From: Nereocystis luetkeana
Lineage: Eukaryota; Sar; Phaeophyceae; Laminariales; Laminariaceae
Direction of reading: 5' to 3'
NCBI GenBank assembly: GCA_031213475.1
Contig: JARUPZ010000023.1
Location: 8,078,157 to 8,142,156, forward strand
Length of the DNA stretch: 64,000 bases
The position numbers were made by a program, and so were the translations under genes. This document shows, one piece after another, positions 32,301 to 37,785 of the stretch. The notes under the pieces are model-generated. The model saw nothing but the letters and a program-made list of their open reading frames with translations. It had not been told where the DNA came from and did no database searches. How positions within the stretch are numbered: the stretch's first letter is position 1; each line of letters starts with the position of its first letter.

Positions 32301-34829
32301 GCGGGACTCTTGGCATTATCAAGTCGCCGGTTTGGAATTACGATCCTTGAAAAAACTAAACTCAATCGTGGACCTCTGTTCGCTTCGCATAATTTGATGT
32401 ACTTTTTTCCTTCCTGAGCGAGCGTAGCGGGCGGCGTAGGCCGCCCGCGGAGCGAAGCGCCTTGCATAATATACTGGTATATGCATATATATGTATGTCC
32501 TAGGGGTTGAGTTTTGTGATTTTTGTGTCGGGCGATGGGAGTTTTGGGGCTGGGGGATGGGGGTAAGTATTTTTTGTTTATGTTTTGGGTACGTGATGGT
32601 CGGTTCATTGCTCCGTCCGTATGCGGTGAAGATTTCCTTCCGGTGGAGCCCTTGGGCGTATCGTTGAACGTTGGCACTCGGATGGGCCGCAAGTGGTCGC
32701 CAGGCCTTTATGGCTGTATTAATACTACGAGGGACCATAGTTGATAGGACCAAATATTGTCAGTAAAAATGGTCATGTATATAGGTTTTTATGTATACCA
32801 TAGGTGCTATTAACTATGGTCCCCCGTAATAGTAGAAAGAGCGGACTATACAGTAGGCGAAGGCCGCAACATAGACCGTATATATGAAAGGGTACGATAC
32901 CATACCATACCGTACCGTACCGTACCTCGCCCGTGTTTTTGTGCTCCTCTGCATTTTACGTGAAATATCGAGTATGCTATTAATAGATGTACGGGTGCCA
33001 GGTGGGTTTTTGTTTTCGGTCCGTGCAGCAATCAACCAATCAAACCAACACGAATGCTACTACAGGCAGTACTCGTTCGCATCAGTATCTTTGCAACACG
33101 ATACGATATTAATCCTGCAGAAAGAACTCCAAAATGTCTTATGATACCTTGCGGATGAACCTATAACCCCTTTGCTGTTTGTTGCTGTTGCTGGTCCTTG
33201 TTGTATGCGCCACCGCCTCCCGTCTTTGATCTCGTTTCATCGCATGACTACGGTGGAATGTCGGCTGCGCGCGCATGCGTGGACGTCGGCTGCGGTTTTG
33301 TACATTTTTTTTTTAATATACTATGTGGACGTTTTTTGTTGTTGGCGGGGATTGTTTTTTTTTTATTTTTCGCAAGGTCCGGGATGCCGCCCGCCATGTC
33401 GAGCTGGGCGAGCCAGCAGCTGAAGAAGATCAACGGAAAGGACGACCTGACGCTTCTAGAGTTCTGCATGTCGCTCTCCGATGCGTCGGAGATCAGGCAG
33501 TACCTCGCGGCTTACCTGGGCTCCACCCCGGAGGTGAGTGGGCGTGAAAAGAGCTTGAGGCTGGGGTGGGGTGGGGTGGGAATGGGGGTCAATGGTAGCC
33601 TGCCGCCTTCTCACATATACATATATATATATATTATATCCCTAACCCTATATATATACCAGGTATATAGATATATAGATATATTTTGCGCCCGTCAGCG
33701 GCGGTGCTGCTGTCTTGAATTTCGATCAAATGGCTACACTATTAATAGCGAGCTGCTGTCGTTGCTGCTGCTACTGCTACTGACTGCCCTCGCTTTACTG
33801 GGGTTTTTTTGTTTTTTCGATCTACTGCCCTTTTTGCCCCCCTCTCCCTCCCCCTCCCCCAATGTACAACTCCCTCCTTATTTCCTTTTTTTCTCCCTTT
33901 TCTTCAGGTCTCGTCTTTCGCGACGGAGTTTCTTCACCGTAAGCAGCAGTGCCGCAACGGAGGTGGTGGGGGGGGAGGGTTTGGGGGCGGCGTCGGCGGC
34001 GGGGCAGGAGGAGGAGGAGGAGGAGGTGCCGGCGGTGGGGGCGGCGGAACCACCGCCAGGGTGCCTGCAGCGGCGGCTCCGGTGGGTTGGGGTAGGGTTG
34101 GGTTGGGGGGTAGTAGGGGTGGGTTGGGGTTAGGGTGTTGGGGTGTGGTTAAGGTTACGGTTGTGGTACATTGCGGTATATATAATACTTTGAGTAGGCT
34201 TTCGGTGGGGTAGGGTTAGGGTTAGGGGGTATGGTTGGGGTTAGGGTTCGGTAGGTTGGTTGGGGTATATAGCGTTCGGGTAGACTTCGGTGGAGTTGGG
34301 TCGGGGTAGGTTCGGTTTGGGGTAGGTTAGGGTTTAGGGTAGATTAGGGTTAGGGTGTTCGAAGTGTGGTTTGGCTTGGGGTAGGGTTATTGTTGGGGGT
34401 TAGGGTTAGGTGTGGTGAGGGTATGGCTAGGATTGGGGTAGATTAGGGTTAGGGCTAAGATAGGGTGAGGTAGGGTAAAGGACGGTTGGCGACGATGAAA
34501 GGTTGCGGTTGGGTCGGTTGGGTCTGGCTTGTCTAGGGGTTAATTGTTCCGCGGTACTGCACGTACTGGGCGCCGCTGTGGTCGCTCCGCCGCTCCTCGC
34601 ACTCGGTTTCGGTTCTCCTCCACCCCCGTCACGCCGTCGCCCTTGCGCGTGCGAGTCGCCTGTGCTGAGATCATTATATGGCGATTTTCCTTTTTGTTTG
34701 CTTCCGCCCCCGCTCCCCATCACCGCTGTGCTATGTCTCTGGTCTGTTTTTTTTCTCTTGTTTTTTTTTTAGGTTACTGACGGGTGGGCGGCCATCGGCA
34801 AGAAGGGAAAGAAGGGCAAGAAGCACTGA
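2928..34829 (+). CDS. GIGYF/4EHP-GYF-type GYF-domain protein, 26 exons (whole gene span)
   Basis: Joining 26 exons with compatible phases gives an open frame of 1893 codons plus stop. Family markers in order: an N-terminal motif F-S-A-E-E-I-L (residues 192-198), matching the Yx4L-phi eIF4E/4EHP-binding box of animal GIGYF1/2 (YGREEML) but with F for Y; a downstream PLEPV segment; an RG-rich stretch (~253-290); polyQ helices; a GYF domain (977-1030) with the W-x-Y, GPF, M-x2-W and GYF signatures; three LxEIQ motifs; a conserved C-terminal helix region (~1780-1835); and a basic tail. The family recruits eIF4E-type cap-binding proteins and decay factors to repress mRNAs in the cytoplasm; that role is inferred here. 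Start chosen at AACCATGGCC. 21 of 25 introns are phase 0. Exon edges inside CAG repeats are the least certain; the overall assignment is strong. Confidence 0.85.
3760..3850 (-). repeat. R1 dispersed repeat, partial copy
   Basis: Reverse-orientation fragment: a C-run, then TGGTCATACGACTACGGCC and GCATGAGATCGAGTAC. It lies in intron 1, more than 800 bases from the exon 2 acceptor, so unlike several other R1 copies it is not close to a splice site. Confidence 0.7.
4682..4834 (+). CDS. GIGYF-like gene, exon 2
   Basis: Residues 41-91, phase 0 at both ends. Acceptor GCTAACAG, donor GCG|GTGAGC. Rich in glycine, alanine and proline, then a basic/proline segment (APSRKAPPVFGHA). No domain is recognised; linkers of this kind are expected in the disordered N-terminus of GYF proteins. 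The intron immediately downstream carries a long G-run (4865-4897). Confidence 0.7.
5412..5509. repeat. 49 bp direct tandem duplication in intron 2
   Basis: A 49 bp unit starting GCCATGGAGCTAGCC occurs twice head to tail, at 5412 and 5461, almost without change. It follows a degenerate GGTACG run at about 5305-5370. Confidence 0.85.
5715..6011 (+). CDS. GIGYF-like gene, exon 3
   Basis: Residues 92-190. Acceptor ACGCAG, donor CGCAAG|GTGGGT, phase 0. Gly/Ala-rich until the end, where the conserved-looking charged segment GRWEREARPVSIDKRK occurs; similar R/W/E-rich segments precede the 4E-binding box in the family. The glycine stretch also leaves the antisense strand open, but only the plus frame joins its neighbours in phase. 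Confidence 0.75.
6351..6421. repeat. 11 bp minisatellite before exon 4
   Basis: About six to seven copies of an 11 bp unit, CCTTGCCCCCG. It forms a long pyrimidine-rich stretch roughly 130-200 bases upstream of the exon 4 acceptor, so it may help or confuse 3' splice-site choice. Confidence 0.8.
6549..6704 (+). CDS. GIGYF-like gene, exon 4: eIF4E/4EHP-binding motif
   Basis: Residues 191-242. Contains RFSAEEILALRRAP followed some 30 residues later by SEEPLEPVT and DQEEINK. Animal GIGYF2 has YGREEMLALY followed by PLQPLALEPLTEEE, so both the motif and its spacing to the PL.P segment match. The aromatic anchor is F instead of Y and the L position is I. Acceptor taken at GTGCAG; AACAAG six bases earlier would add V-Q. 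Donor AACAAG|GTGTGT, phase 0. Confidence 0.8.
7064..7212 (+). CDS. GIGYF-like gene, exon 5: RG-rich segment
   Basis: Residues 243-292. Acceptor TCGGCGCAG, donor CACAG|GTCGGT, which leaves AG (phase 2). Encodes RGRRGRWPG followed by a GPG repeat; an RG-rich region at the same place is typical of GIGYF proteins. The choice is supported because the phase-2 end joins the phase of exon 6 and keeps SEEDLWDDV in frame. The donor is weaker than most here. Confidence 0.65.
7318..7500. repeat. (TAG)n microsatellite
   Basis: An imperfect (TAG)n/(AGT)n run of roughly 180 bases in intron 5, with scattered GTAGCAG interruptions. The long serine, valine or leucine open frames here are artefacts of the trinucleotide repeat. 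Confidence 0.9.
7834..7919 (+). CDS. GIGYF-like gene, exon 6
   Basis: Residues 292-321. Acceptor TTTTGACAG, one leading base; donor GAAG|GTGATG, one trailing base. Encodes RESEEDLWDDV then a Gly/Thr-rich stretch. An acidic D/E-W-D patch is common in GIGYF and plant GYF proteins. An alternative phase-1 donor lies at ACG|GTGGTC upstream. Confidence 0.65.
8979..9052 (+). CDS. GIGYF-like gene, exon 7
   Basis: Residues 321-345. Acceptor TACACAG, donor CGCATG|GTGAGC (phase 0). Encodes a short helical segment, MAQASDKFQEQMESMARRM. The phase-1 entry fits exon 6. A (GA)n microsatellite starts about 10 bases into the following intron. Confidence 0.7.
9062..9122. repeat. (GA)n microsatellite at donor of exon 7
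   Basis: A (GA)n run with a short CACACA interruption, beginning about 10 bases after the exon 7 donor. No other signal is seen in it. Confidence 0.9.
9820..10011. repeat. 32 bp minisatellite, six units
   Basis: Six tandem copies of a 32 bp unit beginning TCCGTCTTGTACGCAGTGTG and ending in CAACCATAGCG, differing by one or two bases each. It lies in intron 7. No gene is seen in it. Confidence 0.9.
10410..10928 (+). CDS. GIGYF-like gene, exon 8: first polyQ/charged region
   Basis: Residues 346-518. Acceptor CTCTTTTAG, donor AACCAG|GTGAGG, phase 0. Starts with the charged helix EGVELHEQQEEAKRKARD, then Pro/Gln/Ala-rich sequence with a Q11 run and MQ repeats, then GGTDTYEGASRLGLHRNV, then a GAGAGTG repeat. 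Probably disordered with helical Q-rich parts. Confidence 0.85.
11303..11352. repeat. GC-rich hairpin related to the 1.13 kb repeat end
   Basis: GAGCGAGAGCGTTGCGGGC and a following inverted GCCCGC/GCGAGTCGC block form a hairpin. It closely resembles the hairpin at the 3' ends of the 1.13 kb repeat (about 32415-32464 and 59812-59860). It may be a decayed end of the same family. Confidence 0.55.
11830..12051 (+). CDS. GIGYF-like gene, exon 9
   Basis: Residues 519-592. Acceptor CTTATTAG, donor GAGATG|GTGAGT, phase 0. Encodes NPQEPWAMTQRTTA and RRSSILADLGIIPQD, then a Gly/Ala-rich stretch ending in DAQYAHEM. No domain is recognised. A G-rich tract and an R1 repeat follow the donor within ~100 bases. 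Confidence 0.8.
12088..12375 (+). repeat. R1 dispersed repeat, near full copy
   Basis: A G-rich tract followed by CATGGCCGTAGTCGTATGACC, CTCGCATCC, CCGACCAGGCAGACATTGC, GCGAAGCGCCGTGAGGTGC and GATGACAGC. Sense orientation in intron 9, close behind the exon 9 donor. Confidence 0.85.
12684..12776. mobile_element. Palindromic MITE, copy 2 (diverged)
   Basis: Starts TATTACGGGGGACCATAGC and ends TATGGTCATCCGTAATA. The middle is diverged from other copies. It lies in intron 9. Confidence 0.7.
13682..14095 (+). CDS. GIGYF-like gene, exon 10: long polyQ
   Basis: Residues 593-730. Almost pure CAG/CAA glutamine tracts flank GRRDSGADLLSMLHEQST and a segment HEILQRRLQAQQHEMQV, giving a long Q-rich helix. 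Donor CAACAG|GTGGGT, phase 0. The acceptor is placed at CTGCAG; because CAGCAG follows, NAGNAG slippage by one or two glutamines is possible. Confidence 0.8.
14306..14473 (+). CDS. GIGYF-like gene, exon 11
   Basis: Residues 731-786. Acceptor GCAATGCAG, donor GAGCAG|GTAAGG, phase 0. Encodes RLQRETEVARLRTLQ and Q-rich repeats, a predicted coiled coil continuing exon 10. Pattern and codon use match the neighbouring Q-rich exons. Confidence 0.8.
14583..14665. repeat. CCTTGGCCTTG tandem repeat
   Basis: Degenerate 11-17 bp tandem units (CCTTGGCCTTG) in intron 11. No gene signal. Confidence 0.75.
15238..15294 (+). CDS. GIGYF-like gene, exon 12 (19 codons)
   Basis: Residues 787-805, LQAQQAARHLAQMQDAELQ. 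Acceptor GTGTTGCAG, donor CTGCAG|GTGAGC, phase 0. It is too short to show up by open-frame length alone and is called from flawless splice sites, phase and Q-rich helical content. Confidence 0.75.
16016..16618 (+). CDS. GIGYF-like gene, exon 13: coiled coil and GYF domain start
   Basis: Residues 806-1006. Acceptor GGTGTAG, donor TTTCAG|GTAAGC, phase 0. Charged, Q-rich coiled coil (ERQRRAHEQQQIQREQQKER) is followed by long polyQ and Ala-rich sequence, then the GYF domain: W978-Y979-Y980, the G-P-F turn at 989-991, M996, W999 and G-Y-F at 1003-1005. These are the residues that form the hydrophobic pocket for proline-rich ligands in GYF domains, and all are present. Confidence 0.92.
17087..17209 (+). 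CDS. GIGYF-like gene, exon 14: GYF domain end
   Basis: Residues 1007-1047. Acceptor CCCTCCAG. Encodes PNLPVRRGLNGDFVALERLF, the usual second half of a GYF domain (V-R-R-G, F.pL..lf). Donor taken at GAGGGG|GTGAGA (phase 0), which fits the phase of exon 15. The frame stays open a further 91 codons to a TGA at 17480-17482, so an alternative terminal form is possible. The intron is about 7.4 kb, the longest in this gene. Confidence 0.85.
18060..18400. repeat. CCCGGGTA / GGTATATA minisatellite
   Basis: Degenerate tandem units made of TACCCGGGTACCCCGAGG and GTATATATATACCCGGATAC. They lie in intron 14 and contain many KpnI/SmaI-like palindromes. No gene signal. Confidence 0.85.
18790..19495. repeat. 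Period ~21 bp GATTGGACGCGCGGTTTGATT array
   Basis: A first part (18790-18990) has GATTGGACCAACTTGATTGG-like units. A second part (about 19150-19495) has roughly 21-base units of the type TTGATTTGATTGGACGCGCGG. On the minus strand the second part keeps an open frame with a 7-residue repeat (consensus near R-V-Q-S-N-Q-T / A-R-P-I-K-S-N), most simply a by-product of a unit length divisible by three. Confidence 0.8.
22451..22555. mobile_element. Palindromic MITE, copy 3
   Basis: TGTTACGGGGGGCCATAGTT start, inner part with AAATATTGTT and TAGGTTTTTATGTGTACC, and end CCTATTAACTGTGGTCCCC. The right terminal bases are eroded into a C-rich stretch. It lies in intron 14. Confidence 0.85.
24648..25046 (+). 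CDS. GIGYF-like gene, exon 15: polyQ with internal duplication
   Basis: Residues 1048-1180. Opens with about 28 glutamines, then RRMSQESEEAMLIRQQSSDA, then a near copy RRMSQESEESQLTRQQSSEL, showing an internal duplication, followed by more Q-rich helix and HGEPSEK. Acceptor CAACACAG followed by CAGCAA (NAGNAG possible), donor GAAAAG|GTATGA, phase 0. Confidence 0.85.
25299..25805 (+). CDS. GIGYF-like gene, exon 16: first LxEIQ motif
   Basis: Residues 1181-1349. Acceptor TTTGTCAG, donor ATTCAG|GTGGGA, phase 0. Encodes MTTGEPDQRTGAAAL, SANILDAWGAHAEDAENN, Q-rich blocks, PPPPAAPAAPPTQQQ, then DNAWGGAAKK and KKGLMEIQ (1342-1349). The W-G plus LxEIQ pair is typical of the C-terminal half of GIGYF/plant GYF proteins and occurs two more times in exons 20 and 22. 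Confidence 0.88.
25865..25925 (+). repeat. R2 dispersed repeat, degenerate fragment
   Basis: GTCACCACTGACCAAGCATC and CCCTTTCGAGACGGAG match the R2 core seen at 31127, 42049 and 49378. It lies about 60 bases after the exon 16 donor. Confidence 0.6.
26328..26447 (+). CDS. GIGYF-like gene, exon 17
   Basis: Residues 1350-1389, EEESRRSLEAELQQRHQAAL then Q-rich. Acceptor GAGCGCAG, donor GCGCAG|GTGTGG, phase 0. In GIGYF proteins a charged E/R/Q helix regularly follows LxEIQ, as here directly across the splice junction. Confidence 0.82.
26941..27048 (+). CDS. GIGYF-like gene, exon 18
   Basis: Residues 1390-1425, VQQKASQAQQQRLQAQQLQ and further glutamines ending QEQR. Acceptor CTCGGTAG, donor CAGCGG|GTAAGA, phase 0. 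Continuation of the Q-rich coiled coil. Confidence 0.8.
27173..27236. repeat. (CCAAC)n pentanucleotide array
   Basis: AGCCC units turning into a run of AACCC/CCAAC units in intron 18, about 100 bases before the exon 19 acceptor. Confidence 0.85.
27343..27516 (+). CDS. GIGYF-like gene, exon 19
   Basis: Residues 1426-1483. Acceptor GGGGCAG after a T-run, donor CGAAAG|GTACTA, phase 0. Pro/Ala-rich (DPTRPPSPLVGPSGEPLEKP) ending GLNQKGRK. A palindromic MITE begins at 27521, so only the first four intron bases (GTAC) lie between exon and element. Confidence 0.82.
27521..27636. mobile_element. Palindromic MITE, copy 4, adjoining a splice donor
   Basis: TATTACGGGGGACCATAGTA start and CTGTGGTCCCCCGAAAATA end. 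It begins four bases after the exon 19 boundary, so the flanking GTAC supplies the donor dinucleotide while donor positions +5 onward are element sequence. Confidence 0.88.
27985..28250 (-). repeat. R1 dispersed repeat, near full copy before an acceptor
   Basis: Reverse-orientation copy: GTCTGCCTGGTCG, GACATGCTCCGTCCCGGC, TACGACTATGGCCATGCATG, GAGTACACC, ending in a C-rich tract. The C-rich end runs directly into the pyrimidine tract of the exon 20 acceptor at 28289. Confidence 0.85.
28290..28421 (+). CDS. GIGYF-like gene, exon 20: second LxEIQ motif
   Basis: Residues 1484-1527. Acceptor CTCCGATAG, donor ATACAG|GTGCCG, phase 0. AYEKKMKQEAAKVVAAAAAA, Q6, then WGNAAAAGPKKGLAEIQ (LAEIQ at 1523-1527). 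It mirrors the end of exon 16 and likewise ends exactly at Q of LxEIQ. Confidence 0.88.
28436..28545 (+). repeat. G-rich tract plus R2 fragment after exon 20 donor
   Basis: A GGGGA-rich tract, then GGTACTCATT, CGCATCCTTTTCGAGACGG and AGCACC. Sense orientation, about 60 bases after the donor. Confidence 0.65.
28985..29041 (+). CDS. GIGYF-like gene, exon 21 (19 codons)
   Basis: Residues 1528-1546, AEEGKRQAQNAFQSPGQTQ. Acceptor AATCACAG, donor ACCCAG|GTGACG, phase 0. As after the first LxEIQ, an acidic/basic helix start follows the motif across the junction, supporting this very short exon. Confidence 0.72.
29315..29385. repeat. (TTG)n microsatellite
   Basis: TTG repeats with a few GCTGTTG variants in intron 21; surrounding sequence is GGTGTTGGTG-rich. 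Confidence 0.9.
29551..29761 (+). CDS. GIGYF-like gene, exon 22: third LxEIQ motif
   Basis: Residues 1547-1617. Acceptor CCGAGCAG, donor CAAG|GTAAGC leaving one base (phase 1). ALAEEHRRLREAAAAAA, an Ala/Gly-rich part with VPWGKGG, then KPAPSLLEIQQEEARVAKQQ (LLEIQ at 1599-1603). This is the copy closest to the classical family motif, with QEEA directly after it. Confidence 0.9.
30133..30186. repeat. (CGACC)n array
   Basis: Pentanucleotide CGACC run with a TCTCACGGGTCGG lead-in, related to the arrays at 36500-36780 and 37560-37785. It lies in intron 22. Confidence 0.85.
30500..30944 (+). CDS. GIGYF-like gene, exon 23
   Basis: Residues 1617-1765. Acceptor GCCAGCAG with two leading bases, fitting the phase-1 exon 22; donor GGAGG|GTGAGG (phase 2). 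Gly/Ala-rich with NNAANNSGWAARLGGGQ, SWQQMRSQAP and FWETPARTAAARAA; an F-W-(D/E) element just before the C-terminal module occurs in this family. In-frame TGA just after the donor. Confidence 0.8.
30990..31250 (+). repeat. R1 fragment followed by R2 copy
   Basis: A G-rich tract, GGTACTCATG, GGCATGGCCGAAG, CTCGCATCCCTAC, CACCGACCAGGCAG (R1), then another G-rich tract and GCTTGCCTAGCCATTTGACC, CGAGACGGAGCACCG (R2). Sense orientation, beginning roughly 50-60 bases after the exon 23 donor. Confidence 0.8.
31334..32464 (+). repeat. 1.13 kb interspersed repeat, copy A
   Basis: Nearly identical over its whole length to 58731-59860, same orientation on this strand. It starts TATATAGAACTACATACTT and ends with a GC-rich hairpin (GCGGGCGGC/GCCGCCCGC) plus GGAGCGAAGCGCCTTG. 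Open frames inside are short and unrecognised. It lies in intron 23. Class unknown: a terminal hairpin is reminiscent of Helitrons, but the final CTTG does not match CTRR. Confidence 0.85.
32723..32831. mobile_element. Palindromic MITE, copy 5
   Basis: TACTACGAGGGACCATAGTT start; AAATATTGT and TAGGTTTTTATGTATACC inside; CCCCCGTAATA end, 109 bp. It lies in intron 23. Confidence 0.9.
33377..33533 (+). CDS. GIGYF-like gene, exon 24: conserved C-terminal helices
   Basis: Residues 1765-1817. Acceptor TTCGCAAG, one leading base; donor CCGGAG|GTGAGT (phase 0). Encodes SSWASQQLKKINGKDDLTLL then EFCMSLSDASEIRQYLAAYL. It matches the C-terminal GIGYF region that in human proteins reads FxxWCEQML...DVHDYIRSCLG, i.e. 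a short helical module. Confidence 0.88.
33908..34081 (+). CDS. GIGYF-like gene, exon 25
   Basis: Residues 1818-1875. Acceptor TTCTTCAG, donor GCTCCG|GTGGGT, phase 0. VSSFATEFLHRKQQ continues the conserved module (human: AKEFAKQFLERRAKQ), then poly-Gly and TTARVPAAAAP. Confidence 0.86.
34082..34480. repeat. Degenerate TTAGGG telomere-type repeats in last intron
   Basis: About 400 bases of GGGTTAGGG, GGGTTGGGG and GGGTAGGTT variants with roughly ten exact TTAGGG hexamers, beginning at the donor of exon 25. TTAGGG is a common eukaryotic telomere unit, also in stramenopiles. Confidence 0.85.
34773..34829 (+). CDS. GIGYF-like gene, exon 26 (terminal)
   Basis: Residues 1876-1893 and TGA stop. 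Acceptor TTTTTTTTTAG. Encodes VTDGWAAIGKKGKKGKKH; a final W/F-x2-(V/I)-G-K-K-x-K-K tail is seen in the family, which supports the end of the gene here. No AATAAA is close; the nearest seen is at 36121. Confidence 0.85.
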   Translation, partial: VTDGWAAIGKKGKKGKKH

Positions 34830-36499
34830 ACCCGACAGACTGACGAAGCGACAAGACGAGTGACCGCCCCGTCCGACCTGCAAACCGGACGGCAAAACTA
34901 CCGAAAATTCCGAAAGACAAGACAAGACAGAAGACCGGCTGCCTGCCCAAGAGGCATTATTACCCAGGGGGCAGGGAAGCCAGGCTTTCGTGTCGGGGAA
35001 TGGTATCATGGATGGCGGTGGCGCTTGCGGCGGGCGCTTCTTCTGCAGCAGCAGCGTTGACCGAAAATCGTAAAACCAAAGTAAAATATCTTCGAGGGGG
35101 TTTGCAATTAGCTCGGGGCGTTACTGATTGGTCGGCTGGTTGGCAAGAGAGAAGGCATTCGATTGGGCAGGGGTGAGGGTGTTGGGGGGGGAGGGGTCGG
35201 TGGGGGGGGTTTATTGGGGGGATTTTGAGGAGGGAGGGGGGGGGGGGGGGATTTCCGCGCTCGTGCGTGTGTGTCTTGGATTGGGCGGCTTTTTTCTTTT
35301 TTGCTCGTGCGTCGGAATCTGTCCGTCCCGTCCCTGTCCCTATCTGGTGATCGTGGGTTTCGATTTAGAGCGCGAGGATTGTTTCGGTCTCCATCGAGGA
35401 GGATGCGCCGGTTGCGTGTTGAGGGGGGAGGAAGGGGGGTGGGGGGCGTTGTATCGACTAGAATATGGGGGCGGAGGGGGGAGGGGGAGAGGGAACTATG
35501 ACGGTGTTTTTGTTGCTGTGCCGGCCTTTTTGAGGCGTACCGGCTGGAATGTTCGTTGCGTGTTGTCGCTGTTTGACTACTGTCGCTGACGGCAATGCAT
35601 GGTGTGGAGGGTGTTGGATGATGATTGATGAAGAAGGTGAATATGGTCACGGCGATGATGGCGGGTGGGGATTGTCGTCATCGTGGTCGTTATCGTCGTC
35701 GCGGAATGCCAACCATTTGTTTCTAGTCTCGGTACCCCCCCTCAATCGAGATCCCAACAGCTACTACTGTTACTTCGCCAGCAGCGACTTTATAGCAGCA
35801 GGTGGTTGATCGGAGATTGCTTACGTTGCGGTGAGAGGGGGGACTGCGAGAGAGAAAAGGGGAGATCGAGGAGGTAGGAGGGGAGGAAGGAAGGAGGAGC
35901 GTGCGGGTAGCGTGTGTATGAGGGGAGGGAGGAGCAGGAGAGGGGGAAGAAGACGTTTTTGCTGGTTTTTGGTTTTTGGGATCATTTGGACGAAGGGGCG
36001 GTGTTCCGGGCCGGGTGTTGCTGCCACCTGAGCTATGGAATCCCGCCGTCGGTCTGCCATGCCACCCGAGCTATGAAGTCTCCGTTGGTCTGCCACAAGT
36101 GAAGAACCATCACCCAACTCAATAAAGTCGAGCGTTTTCTTTTCTTTTATGTTATTTTTAGCTGGGACAACAGGTCGCCGCCGTCCCCCGCCAGCGTGGT
36201 GCGGCGTGCCCTATAACCCTAGCGCGGGTTACTACGTTTACGTCCGACGCAGCATGTCCATTTGCCTTTTTTTTTACCTCTTCGGGCATTATTAATTATG
36301 TTTTTTGACCGCATCGGGTATCATTATGTACCGGTAGGTTGATTAGATTCGATTTGATTTGATTTGATTTGATTTGATTTTTATGTGGAATCCAAGGCAC
36401 GAGGTCGCGGGATATATAACGATGTCTGGCAAAAAAAAATGCTCCAATCGCGCAGCATGCACAACGCAATGCAATGCACTGACAAACAACTAGGGCTTG

Positions 36500-36785
36500 T
36501 CGCGGGTTATAACCCGACCCGGGGGTCCGTTCACGGGGGTATTCAAAATCTCACGGGTCGGGTCGGGTTGGGTCACGAGGTTTTCTAATCTCGCGGGTCG
36601 GATCAAGTCGGGTCGTGAGTTTTTCCAATATCACGGGTCGAGTCGGGTCGGGTCAAGAATTTTTCAAATCTCACGGGTTGGGTCAGGTCGGTTCAAGAGA
36701 TGATGAAAAGCTCACGGGTCGGGTCAGGTCATGACCCGCGAGAAACGGGTCACTCTCGGGTCGGGCCAGCATGATCCGCGAGTTG
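36500..36785. repeat. Degenerate TCACGGGTCGGGTCGGG array
   Basis: About seven degenerate units of 40-50 bases combining CTCACGGGTCGGGTCGGG with an AT-rich GAxxTTTTCAAATCTC spacer. Sister arrays at 30100-30190 and 37560-37785 (inverted in part). Confidence 0.8.
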
Positions 36786-37559
36786 TTTTCTGCTGACTCG
36801 CAGGTCGGACCCGCGCGCTTCCGGCTTGCGTATCCGACACTTGAAACACTTCCCGCTCTCTCACCCCAATACTCAATCATACTCCTTTGGTGGGATATTC
36901 AACCATTAAGCACCGCCAAATCCGCATGCTCGCGTCCATCCATACCCAACTAACTACAGCCGGGCCATATGTCGCTGCAGGGCACAGAAATGGATATAAA
37001 CAAACTTGTTTTTGGAGTGCATACTGCGTTTTTCATATATCGAGAATAAATAGCAGAAGAGAGGCCAAGAACATGTACGAATATCATAGTGAGGCTCACC
37101 AACAAACACGTACGTGCGATATTCATCATGTGCGGGTACGCCAACATCTATCTGCTGCAACATTTACAGGGAGTACGTACGTGTTTCAAACATTTCTGAG
37201 CGTTTTGGTGTGCTTGTCACGTTTAAGCTGTTGAGCCGTGTGGGCTTTTCTTAAGAGGCGAGGGGGGGCATTCTGCGATATACAGATAGATATCGACAGA
37301 CAGACGTGCTTTCCCGTATACATCACCACCGCCGTGTCTTTTGTTCTTGGTTCCAAGGAAGAAAAGCAGACGTTCCGTCTGAGAGCCAAGGTAAGGTGTC
37401 GTCTGTACCGGTGCCGACTGAGCTAGTCCACACTCGCACCGACTCCAACTGCGACCTCACAAAAAAAAAATACAAGCAAACTGAGATCATTGCGCGCTCG
37501 AATGTATTTCATCGAGGGCAGTAACAACAACAATGAATGAATATAAACTTGTTTTGGGA

Positions 37560-37785
37560 GTTTCGACCCGCGGGCCGGATCGGCGGGTCGAGCCTGCGGG
37601 TCAAAAAGATACATCGTCTCGCGGGTCAAGGTGACCCGACCCGAATGAAACCCGTGTCTCGCGGGACAATCGGAAGGTGGCGGGTGCGGTCGAGTCAGGA
37701 GATTTTGAAATCTCGCAGATAGAGTCGGGTCGGGTCAGCTGACCCGATAACCCCGACCCGTGAGGTATGACCTGACCCGCGGAAA
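37560..37785. repeat. GACCCG/CGGGTC array
   Basis: Units of CGGGTC and GACCCG with GAAATCTCGC spacers, the same family as 36500-36785 but with both orientations present. Confidence 0.75.

Noticed and set aside
31334-32464. Open frames inside the 1.13 kb repeat as genes (e.g. ~279 codons minus)
   Set aside because: Unrecognised, lying in repeat sequence; frames are not clearly kept in the second copy.
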